This document shows, piece after piece, positions 45,177 to 55,908 of a stretch of 64,000 bases of DNA. The stretch covers positions 1-64,000 of the forward strand of contig JAPTJF010000338.1 of assembly GCA_029339195.1 (NCBI GenBank), given 5' to 3'. The position numbers and the translations under genes were made by a program. The notes beneath the pieces are model-generated. The model was given only the letters and a program-made list of their open reading frames with translations. It was not told the DNA's origin and made no database searches. The DNA is from Micractinium sp. NFX-FRZ. Its lineage: Eukaryota; Chlorophyta; Trebouxiophyceae; Chlorellales; Chlorellaceae. Positions within the stretch are counted from its first letter, which is position 1; every line of letters starts with the position of its first letter.

Positions 45177-47429
45177 ATGAGCAGCGCCTCGGCTCCTGCG
45201 GGCGCCCCACGGCCCTTGGAGGGCTCAAAGCAAGCTGCTGCCATCAACCCAGCCTCCAGTGAGTCAGCTGAGCGCAGAGGGCGAAAGGGAGAGCGCCAGG
45301 AGATGGTTTGCGTGTCCAAGGAGGAGCGTGACAGGCACCCTGCCCGTCTCTTCTTGCGGCCCTGCAGCCGAAGCTCAGGAGCTGCGTGAGACGGGGGCGC
45401 AGGCGCTGACGCCAGGCAGCCAGCCCTTGGACAGCGTGCTGGCTGCAGCCGGCGTCAACCCTGCCACAAGTGGGTGTGCCTGGGGAATCATGCACCGCGC
45501 CGTGCACGCAGGCAGCTGCGGTCGCCTTCATTGCAAAGCAGCATACACAGCACGCCTCCATGCTAACCCACAGTGTTTTCCTACGTGTCTGGGCTGCAGC
45601 TGAGGCGCAGGAGCTGCGGGAGACGGGGATGCACTCGCTGCCTCACCCGGCCAGGCATCAGGACCAGGGCAGCAGCGCTGGCGGTGCCAGCATTAGCCAG
45701 AGGCACACGGCTGCCATGGAGTCGGGCGGGAGCAGCAGCAGCAGCAGCGGCGACGAAGAGGAAGGCGAGGGCGCCGGCGAGAAGGGCAGTGGCACCGGCG
45801 CGGTGCGCTCGGCTGCAGAGCGGTTGATGAGGGCGGAGCAGGTGCAGCAGGCGGGCGAGGCAGCCCAGCAGGCAGCCGAGGCCAGCAAGGCAGCTGCCTC
45901 CAAGGCTGCTGCTGCAGCCCAGGAGCAGGGCAGCAGGGCAATCGAGGCGGCACGTGAGCAGGGCAGCTCAGCAGCTGCTGCTGCCAGAGAGTATGGGCAT
46001 GCTGCAGCCGACAAGGCGGGCGCTGCGGCTCAGGTGTGCATGCTGGGGCGGTTGCGGTGCAGGCAGGCAGCGTAGCGTCACGCGCAGGGTGGAACAACCT
46101 GGTCTGCGTGCCAATGGCGCCAGTACCTACTCAACATGCACCCGCACCGACCCTGCTTTGCCCCCCCACTGCAGGCAGCCAAGGAGACCGCCCAGCAGGC
46201 TGCGGCCAAGGTGCAGGGCAGCACCGGGGGTGAGCGGCCCGCCTGCAACGAGCTGCCCAGCCGGTGTGCCTGCGCCGCTGGTGCTCCCCACCCTGCTGCT
46301 GCCTGCTGCTAGCTGTTGCGGCACCCTGCTGGTCTCAGTGTGCTGCTCCATAGCATGCTGTGCAGGCCAGGCCGCCTCGGACAAGGCGGCTGAGTACGCT
46401 CAGGCGGCCAAGGAGGCGGCGATCACGGTGGGTGGGCAGGGCTGGGTTCCACGGGTGTGGCAGGCGCGGCGGGGTGAGGCAGGGCTCAACGGGCCTGGCA
46501 CAGGCAGAGCGGTAGCCCCTTGGCGGCTTCCAAGCTACCTCGCAGCCAGACTGCCTGCTGGAAAGCGCACTCCATTGCCTTTCTTCCTGCCCAGACTGTC
46601 GACTGGCAGTGTGTGCACACACCATGTGCTGCAGGTCGGCGCCGCCGCAGTCGAGGCGCTGTCGGCCGGCAAGGAGAAGGCGGCGCAGCTGGCTGCAGTG
46701 GCTGCCGAGAGAACCAAGCAGGTACGTGTAGGTTCCCTGAAATGTTCGCGAGAGTGCTTGGCTCTGTGCCGAAGTGCTGGGATGGAACACAACAGCGTGC
46801 AGGCTCAGCGCCTGCCCTACACGCACGATCCTCTGACCTTTCTTGCTTCCACAGACACCGCACCGCTGCTTTGTGTGTGAATGCAGGCCGCCCGCCAGGC
46901 TGCGATCGTGGCCGGTGATGTGATGCGCGTCTCTGGGGAGGGGCTCAAGGCGGCGGGGGAGCGGATGGAGGTGGCGGCCCCGGCAGAGGGCGGTGAGGGC
47001 GGCGAGGGCAGCAGCAAGGCAGCGCCCCAGGAGGGTGGCGCAGGCAGCAAGGGCAAGAGCGGCGGTGGCGGCAGTGGGGAGGGCGACAGCAAGGCAGGGC
47101 CGCAAGAGGGTGGCAATGGTGGCGAGGGCAAGAGCAGCAGCGGCAGTGGGGAGGGCGACAGCAAGGCGGGGCCACTGGAGGATGGCACCACCAGCGAGGG
47201 CAAGGGAGGCGGCTGCGGCGGCCGTGGGGGCGCCGAGGGGACTAGCAAGGCATTTCCCAAGGAGGGCAGGGGCAGCGGCGGCGAGAGCAACAGCGGTGCT
47301 GGCGGCACGGGCAAGGGGGAGGCAGCGCCAGAAAAGGCTGCACCAGATAGCACCAGTGGTGCCGGCAGTGGGGATGTCGAGACGGCGGCGCTGGCCCTGG
47401 ACAGCACACCCCTGCAGAGCAAGCTGTAG
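45177..47429 (+). CDS. Ala-rich LEA-like protein C
   Basis: Exons are 45177-45258, 45368-45469, 45600-46033, 46175-46229, 46366-46427, 46635-46721 and 46887-47429, giving 454 residues. Two successive exons start with nearly the same peptide ('TEAQELRETGAQ' and 'TEAQELRETGMH'), showing an internal exon duplication. A Ser/Glu-rich linker leads into Ala-rich helical repeats ('AAEASKAAASKAAAAAQEQG', 'EKAAQLAAVAAERTKQ') like those of LEA-like genes A and B. The last exon ends in imperfect Gly/Ser/Lys repeats ('SGEGDSKAGPQEGG'), which are probably disordered. No targeting signal is obvious. A stress-protective LEA-type role is inferred from composition and repeats, not from a conserved domain hit. 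Confidence 0.75.
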
Positions 47430-47460
47430 AGCACAGACGGCAGCTTTCACAAAGCATGGG

Positions 47461-47465
47461 TTACA
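47461..47465 (-). terminator. Candidate TGTAA poly(A) signal for the GNAT gene
   Basis: TTACA on the plus strand, 151 bases beyond the minus-strand GNAT stop and only 32 bases past the convergent LEA-like C stop. Confidence 0.45.
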
Positions 47466-47615
47466 ATGAGATTGCATGGAATGGGACATGGAAGGGAGAT
47501 GTGTGCAAGAACATGTGAACAAAAGATACATGAAATGGTCAGCAGAACCAACAAAGGATCAGGGCACCTTCACAACCGGTGTGTTGCTGTCACAGCTTGC
47601 GGCTGCACGCCCTGC

Positions 47616-48249
47616 TCAAGCGCCAGGACCATCCGCCGCCGCCGCCCTGTCTGCTGCCGCTGCCAGCGCGGCGCTCGACGGCGGGCGCACCATGACGCGC
47701 AGCACCGGAGCAGCCGCCTCTTCCGGTTCCCCTAGCGGCTTGTCAGCAATGTGCAAAAAGCCGTGGCGTGCATACAGTGCCTGGGAGCGCACAGTGGAGG
47801 CCTCCAGGTACATGTGGCGCCCCGCTGAGTCAGCCAGCTGGCACAGGTGACGCAGCATGGTGCCGCCCAGGCCCCGCCCCTGGCAGTCGGGGCGCGCGCC
47901 GATGAAGTGCACGCAGAGCGCGGCGCCGTGCTCCTGCTCAGTCATGAAGGAAGGGTGGGTGGGTGAGGTGAGGGCAGAGGGAGGGAGGCATGTGCGCGCC
48001 ACAGGCCCCAGGCATCCTACCGTCCTGCCCACAGCTGTTCATGACTAGCTAGATATGAAGGCAGGCAAGGGTGCTGCAGACCGAATGGCGCACACACCCT
48101 CTCATTACGCAACCAAGGCTCAATCCCCACCTCTACAACCCTCACCTCTACCAGCCTCTCCAGCACCGGCTGCGCCCCCAGGCGGGCCAGCGCCTCCGCA
48201 CGCCCACTCCTTGCATGCGGCAGAATCGCGTCATCTGCGGCCTCTTCAC

Positions 48250-48284
<35 letters not shown>

Positions 48285-49091
48285 GGCTGGCTGCTGTCCT
48301 CCCTCTTGATCTCCCCCACTAGGGCGCAGCAGCTGCAGGCAGAGCATACAAGAAAGGTTCGAGGCTGATTGGCAGGGTTTCCCCCGGCATACAAAACGTG
48401 GGCGGTGTGGGGCGGGAGCCAGCCAGCCAGCTGCCCCCATGCATGCAGCATCCCCTGTCCGCGCCTGCCTGCCGGCCGGTATCCCACTGCCTAATATCAA
48501 ACCCTCAGCCATGCGCTTCCTGCTTCCGTTCCATTCCGTGCGCGTGCTCAGCTCTGCTCTGCCCCACGCCCTCCCCCGGGCGCTGCCCCCACCCTGCCTG
48601 CCTGCCCACCCACCTGCAGTCCTCACCCACACCACCACCCAGGCCAAATGAAACAGGGCTGCGACAGCCCTGCCCCACCCCCTCCCTTCCCTACGCACCC
48701 AAAGTCTGCCGCCTGGAAGAAGATCTGGGGGCCGCTGTCCAGGTATGAGCGCATGACGGCGTGGTGGAAGCAGTCGGCCTGATCGCACGTGCTCATGTAG
48801 AGGGAGACGGCATCAGTCATCAGCGCCTGCGATAGCCAAGAGCAAGACAGAGATGCAGCTGTATGGTGCAGGGGTGCGCCTGTGCCGGCTGGCTCCCACA
48901 GGTTGGCATTACTCTCAGGCTGCCACAGTCCGCCGTTGCCAGCGTCGCCGCCACCACCGCTGCCGCACGAGTCACCGCTACCACAGCCAAAGGGGCTGCC
49001 GCACCTGCGAAATGGTTGACATTGCTCTCTTCAGTGCCGCCTCGTGATCTGTGTCCACCTGCTCCACCAGCGGCTCGCGCGGTTTGGCCAT
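47616..49091 (-). CDS. GNAT-family N-acetyltransferase with poly-Gln tract
   Basis: Minus-strand exons are 49091-49005, 48826-48699, 48332-48146 and 47933-47616, giving 239 residues. The acetyl-CoA-binding motif A is clear: 'VHFIGARPDCQGRGLGG' (about 142-158), followed by the helix 'MLRHLCQLADSAGRHMYLEA' and 'ALYARHGF', the usual GNAT motif B with a conserved Tyr. The N-terminal part ('ALKRAMSTISQALMTDAVSL') resembles the N-acetyltransferases of green plants that are distantly like puromycin acetyltransferase. Exon 3 contains eleven CAG codons in a row (poly-Gln) in a surface loop before motif A. Substrate is unknown. The start ATG follows a spacer without an upstream in-frame exon. Confidence 0.85.
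48251..48283 (-). repeat. (CTG)11 / poly-Gln codon repeat
   Basis: Eleven perfect CTG units on the plus strand read as CAG on the coding strand, inside exon 3 of the GNAT gene. Confidence 0.97.
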
Positions 49092-49669
49092 GTCGCACGT
49101 TTACAAACGAGGTGGGTGTAAGAGAGGGCGCTATAGATGCAGCTGGGAATTCAACCAGAGGATCACGGGGTTGCAGCAGCGCGGCAGCATTCGAACCGAG
49201 CGGCAGTGGGCGCGCAATGCTGGTGGCGGGCGCTGCCGTAGCGCGCTCAGCAGCCGACGGCACTTGCTCTCCTGCACAGGCCGGCGGTGGCGAGCTCTTG
49301 AACAGCCCCGCTGCACTGCTTCGAATTTGATGAAGTTATTGGATGTTTGTGTCACACTCAGAGAAGCTTAGAGTCGCAGAGCACATGGGCGAGGGCAGCA
49401 ATGCGGACGGGGCGATGGAACAACGCCCAGCCGTGCTGCCGCCAGCTTTTGAGTAGTCGAAATGTGCAAGGCATTCAAGGGCAGACGTTTGGGTAAACGG
49501 ATTCCTTTCAGCATTGGACAAGCTGCAAAAGCTCAAAATGATGATGTGCACCAAAGGAAATGCAAACAATGCAGTGGCGTGTCCCCTCCTCCCTCGTCAC
49601 TGAGCTTAGTAGTGTTGGCAGCATGCCTGCCGCCGGCTGCTTGCAATGACGCGCCAGTCCAGCCCCGCC
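49092..49669. other. Intergenic region
   Basis: This serves as the GNAT upstream region and the 3' flank of the alpha-mannosidase, both on the minus strand. A minus-strand TGTAA (49105-49101) lies 565 bases past the mannosidase stop and only ten bases before the GNAT start, so the mannosidase 3' UTR is not resolved. No gene is seen. Confidence 0.5.
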
Positions 49670-52600
49670 TCACTCAGAGCGGTAGACAAGCTCGAAGGTG
49701 CGGATCTCCATGGGCTGCAGCGTCACCAGCAGCTCACCGTTGTGGCAGCCGCCTGCGGGACAAAAGGGGAGGAGGGTGACACGGGCACCAGGTGGGTGCC
49801 AGGCAGGCTGCAGGCAGGGCTGCAGGGAGCAGTTCCAAGACGGCCATTGCGGACCTCTAAGCATGAGCCAAACATGAACCACCCCTACTAGGAGAACTCA
49901 CTGCTGCAGTCGATGACCTGGGCGCCCGCACGCAGCCTCGCCTCCTCCTCTTTCTCTGCCGTGCCAGCCGCACTGCCGCCCTGACCAGCCCCCTTGCTCA
50001 TCCACACAGTGGCATTGCTCAGGCTGTCCCCAGCCTCAAAGCGCAGGCGGCTGCGCTGCATGTCGGACCGCAGCTGGTTGCCCGACAGAGACAGTTCGCG
50101 GATCTGCGGGCGGGGTTGGGAGCAGAGGACGTGGTGGGTGGCGGGGGACAGCAGAGGTGCGAGCCGTCCGATGGGGGTAGCAGCCCAAACAAGGAGGCAC
50201 AACCAGGCGGGCGCACAGCTGCCAGGAGCTTAAGGCGCCGGTGTAGCTACCAGCTGCTGGCATCCCACATCCCTCCGCCCCCTCACCTCCTGGTAGTGCA
50301 GCAGCTGAAGCACAGCATTCAGGTTCTCCGTGGTGGGCTTGGACAGGGCCGGGTCCTCGCCCTCCTGCAGGCAGGCAGGCAGGCGCATAGGGGTGTTGGG
50401 CGGTGGGGTGGGTGGCCAGGCGGGCAGGCAGGCAGGCAAGCAGCAGGCAGGCTGTGTGTGGTGATGACCGATGCAGGCGCTGCTTATAGCGAGGTGCGCT
50501 TGCCGGCCAGGAGCGCCAAGTGTGCATGTGCGTGCGCGGCACCACCGCCAGGGCCTGCGCCCATGCCTCCTCACCTGGTAGAGGTGTGCCAGTCGCACCA
50601 GGTAGCTGCTGCCCGTGTCCTTCAGGGTCAGCAGGTGCACATTGCTGCAGCGGGGTGAAACAAGAATAAATAAATGGAGGGTCAGCGGCAGCCGCCGCCA
50701 AGGTGGCAGCCGCCGCCACCTAGGACGCTGCTCTGCGCCCACAACCCAGCCTCGTTTCGGTTGGCACTGCCCTGGCCGGAGTTTCACTATTACGAGGAGG
50801 ACATTCAGAGAAACGGCTGGCCGCAGCCTTTCCCCCCAGCAGGTGCTTTTGGGCACGGCCCGCTTTCCACGACCCCTATTTGCAGGAGACCGTGATAGCA
50901 GAGTGCTAGGTGCATTTATAGGGGCGTTTATGCATCGAGGAGCTGCTCCTCAACACCAGCACACAGCCGCTACCGCTTGCTGGGCGCCGGCCAGCGCCGG
51001 CCGCCTTGCCGTACCTCCTGAGTGCTGCCCGCTCCAAAGCTCACCTTCAACCACTCACCCGCTCTCACCTTTGGCAGCAACTTCCCTGACGGCAGATTCT
51101 GAAGCAGAACGCGAGGAGAGATGAGTGTCGATGCGGGCGCCAGCCCTGTGCCAGCAGCTTGGCTGCTGCACCTGGGCACCCCCCAGGCGCTGGATCTGGC
51201 TTTCGCCACGATCAGCCTCGCCCTGTTTGTGGGCTACCATGTTTGGTACTACAGCTGGCACCTGTGGCCGCTGGACGGCGGCGTCTACCACCGCCTCGAC
51301 ATGACCGGGCAGACGGCACGCACGCTGTTCACGCAGGTAAACACGCCGGGCTTGCAGCAGCTGACAAGAGTCTCTACTGCCAATAGAGGGTTGCTGCTCA
51401 GGGCCCAGAGCTCAGCGTTGTGCAACCCTGCCTGGCCATCGGATCCCCGCAGGCCATTCTGGCCTCTGGCACCGATGCCGACTACAACCTGGCGGTGCAG
51501 ACCATGAGGTGGGGCATCATGCTGGTGGCTTACAGTGTGCGCATGCCCGCCTGCCGCGTGCAGCAGCAGCTGTGTAGGTTGGGGCGCACAGCGGGCCTTG
51601 GCGTGCGTGGGAGCAGACGCGCTGGTCATGGCTCTTACCTTTGTTCCCTGCAATGCCTGCCTGGCGTTGCATGCCCCGCAGGAACCCCATCACGGCTGCC
51701 AGCATACTGGGTACCGGAGCCTCGGTCGGGTGAGCAGGACCGGCCTGGGGCTGACAGGCATTTCCAGAACGGGCAGCTGAGGGACCTGGCAGCTGGCCAG
51801 CCCTCCGCAGGGCTGCTCACAAGTGACTGTCTTACTCTGTGCCCCCGTTTGTTTTCAATCCATACTTGCGCAGGGTGACCACTCTGGCCAACACGCTGCT
51901 GGATTCAAGCAAGATGGAGGTGGTGCGCCAGATGAGGTGCGGGGCGCAAAGGGCAGCGGCAGCACGCAAGCTTGTGTGCGCTGAGCGTGGGGCAGCAGCG
52001 TGGGACGGCAGCGTGGGACGGCAGCGTGCGCGCCATGCTCTACGCTGCCTCACAGCAGCAGGAATGCAGCACTTCTCTCGAGCTGGACTCGTCCCCATGA
52101 TGCATCCACGTTGCCTTGCCCCGCAGCCGGCGCGACCCGCTGACGGGCGGCGACAACCCTGTGATCGCGCCCGAGACCAAGCTTGGGGTGGCATGTGGGG
52201 CCCTGCTGCTCTCCTTCTTCTCCCTGGCACAGGCTAGTGTGTTGGTGTGGTGTGGTGGTGATGTGAGCTGGGAGGCGTCCAGCGGCCAGTTGTCCAGCGC
52301 AAACGGCGGTAAAGGCAGCGGCAGGGAGCCCATCCCAACTCGGCAGGCAAGATCCCTGCCACCCTGCCACCCCTTCCCTGCTATGCCTCCCCTGCTCGAC
52401 CCCTCCCCCCGCAGGCCCTCCGCCTGTTTGTGCACTTCCCCTTCCTCGTGCGCGCCTCCTTCTACTGCCGCTCCATGAGCCCGGCAGGGGCCGACAGCAT
52501 TGGTGAAGACACACGTGGTGACTGCATGGCCGGCGAGGCGCTCAAGACGTGCCTGCGGGGGCAGACCTTCTTCAGCCTGGGCCTGCGCTTCCTCTACCTC

Positions 52601-55600
52601 TTCATACCGCTGGTGCGTGCGTGCTTGGCTGGCATGGTGCTTGTGGTGGGATTGAGGGAGGTGGCGACGGTGGAGTGTGTGGCAGCGTGCACGGGACCCC
52701 TGAGCTCTGGGAGCCCGACAGGAACCCACCCAACCAACCAACCATGCAGCAGGCAGGTGCCAAGCATTCCCATTTCCCAGCATCCGCTGCCCACCTTGAG
52801 CTTCCCTCAGGCGCACACTGCTCACACACTGCCGCACATCCGTGCACACATGCATGTGCCGGTGCTGGGCGTGCAGGTGATGTGGACCATGGGCGGCACC
52901 TGGCTGCTGGTGGGCACCGTGGTGGAGGTCACCCTGCTGTTCATACTGGACCAGGTGTGAGGCTGCCGCCTGGGGGAGCGGATGGAGCTGCGCAGCCCTC
53001 TTGGGGACTGCCACTCGCAGGCTCACTGTCTGGACAGGCCAGACCGCAAAACACCTACCGTCTACTACAATGGGCCCGTTGGCTGCCTCGCTGTAGCGTG
53101 CATAAAGACCCAGCGTGCATGCATAAAGACCCAGCGCAAGCTCACACCTCGTTCTCAACTGCTGTAAATCCAACACACCCCCACCCACAGCTGGCACCCA
53201 GCAGCAGCAGCCCGAGGCCCCGCCCACCTGTGCAGGATGTGGCCCTCGCTGAGGCTGAACTCACGTCGCAGGCCAATCCTGCCGTTCAGATTGTCGGTGC
53301 TGCAGAGCGAGGAAGGGCAGGATTGTTTCAGGGTTGAAGCTGCATGGGCAGGGCAGGGGAGTTGTGGCTGCGGCTGCGTGCAGAGCAAGCCCTGGCAGAT
53401 CACATGTACACAGCAAATACCTCCCTTCCTTCTCAGCCCCACCACCCGCCCACCTGCCAATTTGGTGCGGGACGGGGGCAAAGGCCAGCAGGGGAGGGTC
53501 GTTCAGCTCCTGCTGCAGCGTGCGCCTCGGCTTTGCTGCCGTGTCGCGTGGCGACAGCACCAGCCAGTGGCGGCCGCGCACCACCAGGCCTGCGGGTGGT
53601 GGGGGTCAGGGTGCGGGATGCAGAGGGAGGATGTACAGACTGTTGCAAATGGCGGCCACAGGCTGGCGCCGTAAGCCACAGCACAGCAAGGAGTGCCCCT
53701 GGTTCCAAGGTCCAGCAGGTGCTTGCCTGGGCAGTTGCACTTGGTGCAGCCACAGGCGGTCTCATTCAACGGTTCATCCACGCCACGCATGTCGTCTGCG
53801 GCAGGGCGGGTGGGCGGGCGGGCGGGTGGGCGGGCGGGCAGACGGGCAAGGACTGCGGTGAGAAGCAGGGCAAGCAGGCCAGCAGGGAGCCCTCTCATTG
53901 CCTGGTGCCTTGTTGCTGCATCCACAGCCAGGGGGCCTTGGCCATGGAATGGCAGGCCACTGGACCGCACCGCACCACACCGCACCGCACCGCACCACGT
54001 ACCCAGCGCGCCCCCCCACCTGCCAGGATGCGGCGGTGCACCATGACCTCCATGTGCCCACTACGCAGCGAAGAGCCGCCTGCACACACGGCACGCAGCA
54101 ACAGGTGGAGGCTTCGGCTAATCTCACAGTTTCAGGGGAGCAAGGTCCACCCCAGCTCAATAGCATGCCCACTGCAGCTCATCTGTGCTTCTCCAATGCC
54201 TGCACACATGGCACCATGACCTGGGCCCGCCGGCCCCACCCACCCTGCGCCCGCTCCGTGAGCACCGCCAGCTGGCGCTGCTGGTCCTGGATGTACATGG
54301 CTGCGGTGAGGGGGTAGTAGTTGCCCGCCACCTCCTCCGTCTGGTTCAGCTCCCAGGTGGGGCGGAAGTCGCTGCAGCAGAGGGTGGGTGGGTGAGGGGC
54401 AGCAGTATGAATGCATTGATGCAAGAGTGGGTGAGGGTTCGGGAAATGGGGGCCCAACAGGTTGCAGCTCCCTGCGGCGAGCATGGGATTGCAAATGGGC
54501 GCGGCGTTGAGGTCCAAGTCCCTTGGCCTCCCTCCCGATGAACGCCTACTGACCGCACGCGCTTGATCATCTCCCGCCCATTGGCGTCAGTCCAGAACTC
54601 GTCACCGCTGTCGACGTCGCTTGAGTACTGCCCAGGGGGGAGAGGGGCAGGCAAGCAAGTTGGCCACAGGCAGAAGGTCCACAAAAGGGAGGGATGCGCC
54701 AGCAGGGGACTTGACAAGCATGTCGCAAGCAGGTGCAGCTGCAGGCAAGTTGGCAGCCGCAACGGGGGCACCTGACCGGCTCCCGCTGTCGTCCCCTTGC
54801 CATGTTTCCTATTGCTGGCGCCCTTGTTGGCCACGCTTCCAAGGCTCCTCCCCCTGCCCCGCCCACCGCCACCTCACCCCTCCTCCTCTCAACCGCTGCT
54901 CCCGCACCCACCCCCTCACCGCCAGCACCACCTCCTTGCCCAGCCCGTCCTCAAAGGGGATGGGGCCCACCGTCCACTCCACCTCTGCGTGGGCCTGGCC
55001 CCGGTACAGCCTGCCATGCAGTGGTGGGCAGAAACGCAACGCAGCAGGGGCAGGTCAGGCAGCAGCATTGGGGCAAGGTAGGCAACAGCGGTGGCAGCAG
55101 CCGCGGCGAGCAGCCGCAGAGCTGAGCTGAGCTAAGCTGGGCTGAGGGCGAGACTCTGTCTGTGACAAAGCAGCGGTTCCTCCCCAGGGTTCCCCCCCAC
55201 TGCCGCACCCACCTGGTGACCAGGGTGGCCCAGTTGCCAAACACCTGCCGCGCCTCCCACACCGTCTCTCCCCTCACAACAATGTCCAGCTTCACAGCGG
55301 GCTCAGCGCTGCTGCCGCCCAGCCCCAGGCGCTGCCAGAGGCCGCGCCACCAGCCGTCGCTGCCTGCAGCATCTTTGCTGACGTTGTACAGCCCGTTGGG
55401 CCTGCAGGGGCGCAGCGGCAGCACCAGAGGAGGTGGCGCTAGGCTATGTGATGACGGCTAGGAAGAGGAGCCTGCAATAAACGGTATGGCACGCAACCTG
55501 ACTGTGCCACGCCTGAAGCTTCCCTGCGCGCTGCTATTTTCACAGAGCCCGCCCATATTTTGCCACACAGTCGACTCCCCTTGCCTCGGCCGTCCCCCCG

Positions 55601-55876
55601 CTCCCCAAGCCCACTCCCCCACCTGCCCTGCCCTGCCCTGCCTCCCCCTCCCACCTGAAGATGTATGCGCCGCTGCCCTGCCCCCGGTTCTCCTCCGAGT
55701 CCAGACCATCGCTGGCGTTGTACCAGCCAAAGTAGGTGGACAGCTGAGCAGACACTCCCCCTGCCGACATGTGGCTCAGCAGGCCTGCAAGAGAAGCGGG
55801 GGAGGAGCCGGCGGAAGGGCGGGAGGAGGCAGTGCACACTGCTTGGCGCCGTGCTCCGGGGCAGGCCGCCCAACAG

Positions 55877-55908
<32 letters not shown>

